From Polytrichum commune (lineage: Eukaryota > Streptophyta > Polytrichopsida > Polytrichales > Polytrichaceae), in assembly GCA_950295325.1 (NCBI GenBank), contig OX485808.1:28540527-28604526 (forward strand): DNA of 64,000 nt. The letters are read 5' to 3'. Of this stretch, positions 59,891 to 64,000 are shown in pieces; the stretch's first letter is position 1; every line of letters starts with the position of its first letter. Made by a program: the position numbers and the translations under genes. A model generated the notes under the pieces. That model ran no database searches. It was not told where the DNA came from and saw nothing but the letters and a program-made list of their open reading frames with translations.

Positions 59891-60618
59891 AGTTGGAAGT
59901 TTAGCCAAGCATTCAGGATTCATGGCTCTCACCAATGCTGCTTACAATTTAACAACCACATCCAACAATAGCACTGAAAAATGATAAGGTGATGATAAAT
60001 ACACACCCAACATAAGCACAAGGAAAAATTGCCTTACCATCAGAAACATTTGAAAGAACCTTTTGTCTTGTGTAGAAACAAAAGGAGCACTAATTCAGTG
60101 TATTAAAACATGGTTCAGATATTATACATGAACTCTAGTGTGGACAGCGCAGCAGAACTCAACTGCTCGGCTTTGTGAAACAAACCAGCACAGCCTAGGC
60201 CAACCGTATCCGAAGGCTTATTTTTCTCACTCCTGAAACTTCAATTTGGATCCTACCCTGACTGAGTTTTTTCCAAAATTTCAACCTTCACCTTCTCCAA
60301 GATTCTAGGGGGCAATGTCTCTAACAAGTTTAATAATACAACATACATTTGAGTAAACCTTGTTGGGTCCATGGAATGCCTTAAACATTGTTGTTCCATG
60401 GCTCTGGTCACACTGGCACTCTCTCGCACATCATCTACCTGAACAACAGCAGCACTCTAAAGAACACCATCTGATACACATGAAAGCCTTCATGTAGAAA
60501 AAAAAAACCCCCCAAAAGCCCTCTACTATACACAGCCCACAAATTCTTTTTCTAAGGGGCTATCCAGGTTGTTAGAAGACTGAATTCCACATTCCAGGTC
60601 CAACCCAGAAATTTGAAC

Positions 60619-63600
60619 CTAAACATTTGACCGCAAATCACTTATTTCACTTTGAGGAGTACCTGGCAGACTCTGTTGGCCTCCATTAGCCACCGTCTGG
60701 TTGAGTGAATGCGACTGCGAGTGAACTTGGCCTGAAGGTTGTGGCGTCAGCTGCTTCGAGAGGCTCTGAAATGTCTGCTGCGACAGCTGATTAAAAAGCG
60801 GTGATGTATGACCACCCCCACTTAACCCAGGCGCCGAAACTTGACTCATCGTAGATTGTCCTTGGAGCTGCGAAAGTGCTTGTGCGTGATTCAGTTGCAG
60901 CTGTATCTGATTTCCACCAGAAACACCGCTCCCTGAATGAACCTGGGGAGAGACCTGCCCTTGTAATTGGGTTACCGCCTGTGGATTCATTTGGGGATCT
61001 AACCCGCTGTGAGTTGGAGTTGAATTTCCCCCGTGAGCTTGCAAATTATTACCAGCGGCCATGTGAAATGATCCAGGTGGTTGCATCTGGTTACTGTAAG
61101 CTTGCCCTTCTTGCACTAACCCATAGCTTCGGGGATCCATTTGATTCCGGAGCTGTGAATGTAAGTGGGCAAGCTTTGTCATTGTTGGGTCCCTGTGGCC
61201 AGGTTGCAATTGTCCCAGCATTTGCCCTTGTAGTTGTTGAGATGATACACCTTGCTGCCCATTTGGGAGGAGAACTTGCCCACCAGGATGTCTATTACTC
61301 ATCTGCCCTTGCTGCTGCTGTTGTTGTTGAAGCTGGGCTGCAGAGTGATGAGAAGAAGGGCCTTGCGTCAAATGATTTATCAACTGTGTAAGTGATGGCT
61401 GATTGGGTATGTTTCTGAGCAATCCCTCTTGCTGCAGCCTCCGAGCACTGGGAAACCTTGCCAAGCTCTCTGCAGAAGAAAACTATATGACATTAGTAGT
61501 GACACGAGTGCTGTACGGAATGTAAGACTAGAAAGCAAACATAAAACGAGGATGTCTTCTTCTTTAGAAGAATCTGACTAAGGGGACTTTGCCTGCAAGA
61601 TTATGGAGTTATTCTCTTAACTCTACATGACTTTTGGTCAGGCATTGGTTGTTTTGCATAATATCCTTCCATGTATAGTAACTTTTTGATGCATGCTTGG
61701 TGGTAGTAGTGAGGAGGTTTGCACTAAGGAACACTTTATATTGCTTCCTTCGACGGTCAAACACAATTAGGCATGCAAAGAAGTACTAGAACCGGTTTGG
61801 CGCTCATTAACCAAAATAGGTTGCTCTTCGTTCACATTCAACAACTACCTCCAAGCATGCACAACTTGAAAGAAGTTATTGGTATTGTATGCAACACAAC
61901 CAATGGAAACTCATAGAAGACAAATCCCAACAGAAAGTCTCATTTGAGTTGAAAAATGATTCCAAAAGTATTGTCTCTACAAGTACACCACCTCAAAGTA
62001 CAAGTACATTCAAGTATGAGTGAGAAACATACGAATTGGTCCAAGACCAGTCTTCTTCTCAAAAGAGATGAGGTCCTTCATACTGTTGACAACCTCAGAT
62101 ATCTGCAACCAAAACCAAAAAGTTTGAGTGCTCTTCCACAGAGAGAAGAATCCAGTGCCTTTTAACTTTGAGGATCACACCACAAATGCTAGAAGATGCA
62201 ACTAGAACAACAGGAGGAAGTACAGGTAATAGAACAACATGAAGGTAAGTGCGAACAAAGGGATTAGTTGAAAAGACCTGCAAACAGCGAACATAGCGCT
62301 TTGAAAAGCCAAGATCATTGACCATAGGGGCATCGAGCTTGACAGCCAGTTGTCGTGCAGTGGACATGAACCTGCAGCCCTAGCCAAAATATATTAGCAT
62401 TTTAGCCAAGCCTTAACATCAAAAGTAAGGGGTTCACAAGTCCTGCAGAGTATCTTAACTTCAAGCTTTGATTAAAGCAAAGCTGGCCACCTGACTATAC
62501 AACTGTGCATTGCATCTGTTCCACAAACCAATAACTTTCTTATGTCTAGGCTCAGTAAGCATGGTGCAATACATACTAGCTGCAACTAAAGACATGACAG
62601 GAAACCAGTTATTCAGAATTCCAACCACATACAGAAGCACTGTCAACTAACCAGATACTTTGATGAAAACTCTATTTGAATAGTAAACTAACTCCCAAAC
62701 CATCGTATATTGTACTGTAAATTGGCAACGCAGTTGCCATCAGGATAGAAAAGGGTACTTACGCATTACAATGTTTTGTCAGGTTCTCCACACTTTTATC
62801 AAAATCCTCCTGTTCAGCCTCCATAACCAGACTGTCTAGTTGTTGTGCCTATGAACCACAAATATTAAAAATTAGAAAGTCACATTACAATCAACCAGTT
62901 GTAAACACTAAAGACTCTGAAGCAAATTGTTGATACATCCACTAGAAACACGACAAAAATGGACACAATACAAAGTACTTCAGAACTGGTTAACTTCTAA
63001 AAGCATTGCAAAGAAAAAGGCTTCAATAACCTGATGAGATAATTACCTGTTCCAAGAGATTCTTGCATGGTACCACTTCCTCATGGTTCTTTGTGCAGAA
63101 TTCCCATGCTTGAATCTGTACTCAGCAAAAGGGTAGTATCTAAGATCAAAATTGGTCCTTAACAAACTCCAGACGCAACATAGAACCTTTAATCCTCTCA
63201 AATACAGAAGAAGCTCTTTCCATCCACATGAACAATGATTTTCATGTAAAAAAGGGATTACAGGAGGAAAGGTCAACTGAAATAATGACCTTGAAAGAAG
63301 GGCTGAATGTGACACGTAGCATCCCATACCTTACCACCTGCAAACAATAAGACCACTTCCATCAAGATTGTGCTCCCACTACAGATTCCCTAGACAAAAG
63401 AAATATACATAGGTGCATTCCACAAGGGCAGTACTGGTCCAGAATGAAAGTAACATAATACTCAAGTAAAAAGAACATCTATCCCCATTGTTGAAAGATG
63501 CTGGGAACTCATAGACTTGTTATAAAGGAAGAGCAAAGCATGAAAAACAACCAGCAAGGGAATTTGTAAACCTTCCTAGTCTCAGAAATCACAAGATTAT

Positions 63601-64000
63601 TACTCTGCAGCAAGCAAGAGTGATGGATTGAGATCAACTGTAGTGTGTGTGAGGCAACATACCCTCAACTCTGCAAATATTGATTCATGCACCGCCCCTG
63701 AGTATTCCAGAACCATCTTTCCAGATGGCAGCACGTATCTCCTGAACACCCAACCCAACAAACAAATCACAGTGTGCCCCAACACCTAAACATATACTCT
63801 TGTAAGGTCCAGCCCTTCGAAACCACCCTACAAAAATGCATTTCAAAATCCTGCTTATACTCTATTTTATCAGCATTTTCTAATCCTCCATGTTAGATAT
63901 TCCAAATCTGGAACCCGATAACTTCATATGTGAGCAAGCTCAAAAATTCCATTTGAAACTTGAAAGAAAAGAAAAACATACTCCTCTGCCAGATCCAAAA
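60619..64000 (-). CDS. SEUSS / SEUSS-LIKE transcriptional corepressor, C-terminal part
   Basis: Minus-strand exons 63741-63663, 63337-63290, 63115-63047, 62848-62763, 62371-62278, 62102-62033 and 61469-60619 (stop), phases consistent. They read LPSGKMVLEYSGAVHESIF, AELR-VVRYGMLRVTFSPSFK, AWEFCTKNHEEVVP, AQQLDSLVMEAEQ, TARQLAVKLDAPMVNDLGF, SKRYVRCLQ, ISEVVNSMKDLISFEKKTG and a Gln-rich tail of about 280 residues. This follows the LIM-binding (LDB/CLIM) domain of plant SEUSS, an adaptor that joins LEUNIG-type corepressors and DNA-binding factors in the nucleus. A further exon ends near 63982 (FGSGRG, matching the family's YGSGR); I could not resolve the splice between it and 63741. The 5' half of the gene lies beyond the right edge. 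No damage seen. Confidence 0.9.

Larger units (their letters stand above)
57363..60618. other. intergenic, no gene recognised
   Basis: Contains a MITE and two dispersed-repeat copies (listed separately). The last ~300 bp probably include the SEUSS-like 3' UTR. Confidence 0.5.

Overview
The window reads as nuclear DNA of a land plant, most likely a moss. Three things point there: genes are split by GT-AG introns; one resistance gene joins a protein kinase to NB-ARC and leucine-rich repeats, an architecture known as the PNL class of bryophytes; and there is an EPF-type cysteine-rich peptide gene, a family tied to stomata. The species cannot be fixed from the sequence alone.

Layout. 420-6176 (+): a decayed eight-exon gene with a ParB-like segment followed by an N4/N6 DNA methyltransferase-like domain. 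Its first intron carries two families of palindromes. 7919-15446 (-): a kinase-NB-ARC-LRR gene whose LRR exon is cut by a 969-bp TG...CA insertion. 15.5-21 kb: no recognisable gene, several diverged tandem repeats. 20996-33248 (+): an apparently complete 12.25-kb non-LTR retrotransposon flanked by a 13-bp target-site duplication. It encodes a gag-like ORF, a repeat-rich ORF, two tandem 2A-like motifs, an AP endonuclease, reverse transcriptase, RNase H and a C-terminal restriction-like endonuclease, which is the Dualen/RandI type. 33.3-39.1 kb: gene-poor, ending in a 1.68-kb non-autonomous DNA transposon (TAA duplications, GGGCC termini) with a nested MITE.

The right half holds conserved plant genes that I rebuilt exon by exon: a PITH-domain protein (39281-43023, +, 8 exons), ribosomal protein eS28 (45524-47012, +, 3 exons), an EPF/EPFL secreted peptide (50445-55276, +, 3 exons) and a SEUSS-type LIM-binding corepressor (60619 to the right edge, -, 5' end outside the window). 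They are separated by MITEs, a dispersed ~340-bp repeat with at least six copies, and long minisatellites. One minisatellite sits directly upstream and another directly downstream of the EPFL gene.

The genes do not form a functional cluster. The shared theme is repeat and transposon activity around ordinary genes. The strongest candidates for novelty are the Dualen-like element with duplicated 2A motifs in a land plant, and the ParB-like/methyltransferase gene with palindrome arrays in its 5' region. All exon boundaries are read from splice consensus and phase, without transcript support.
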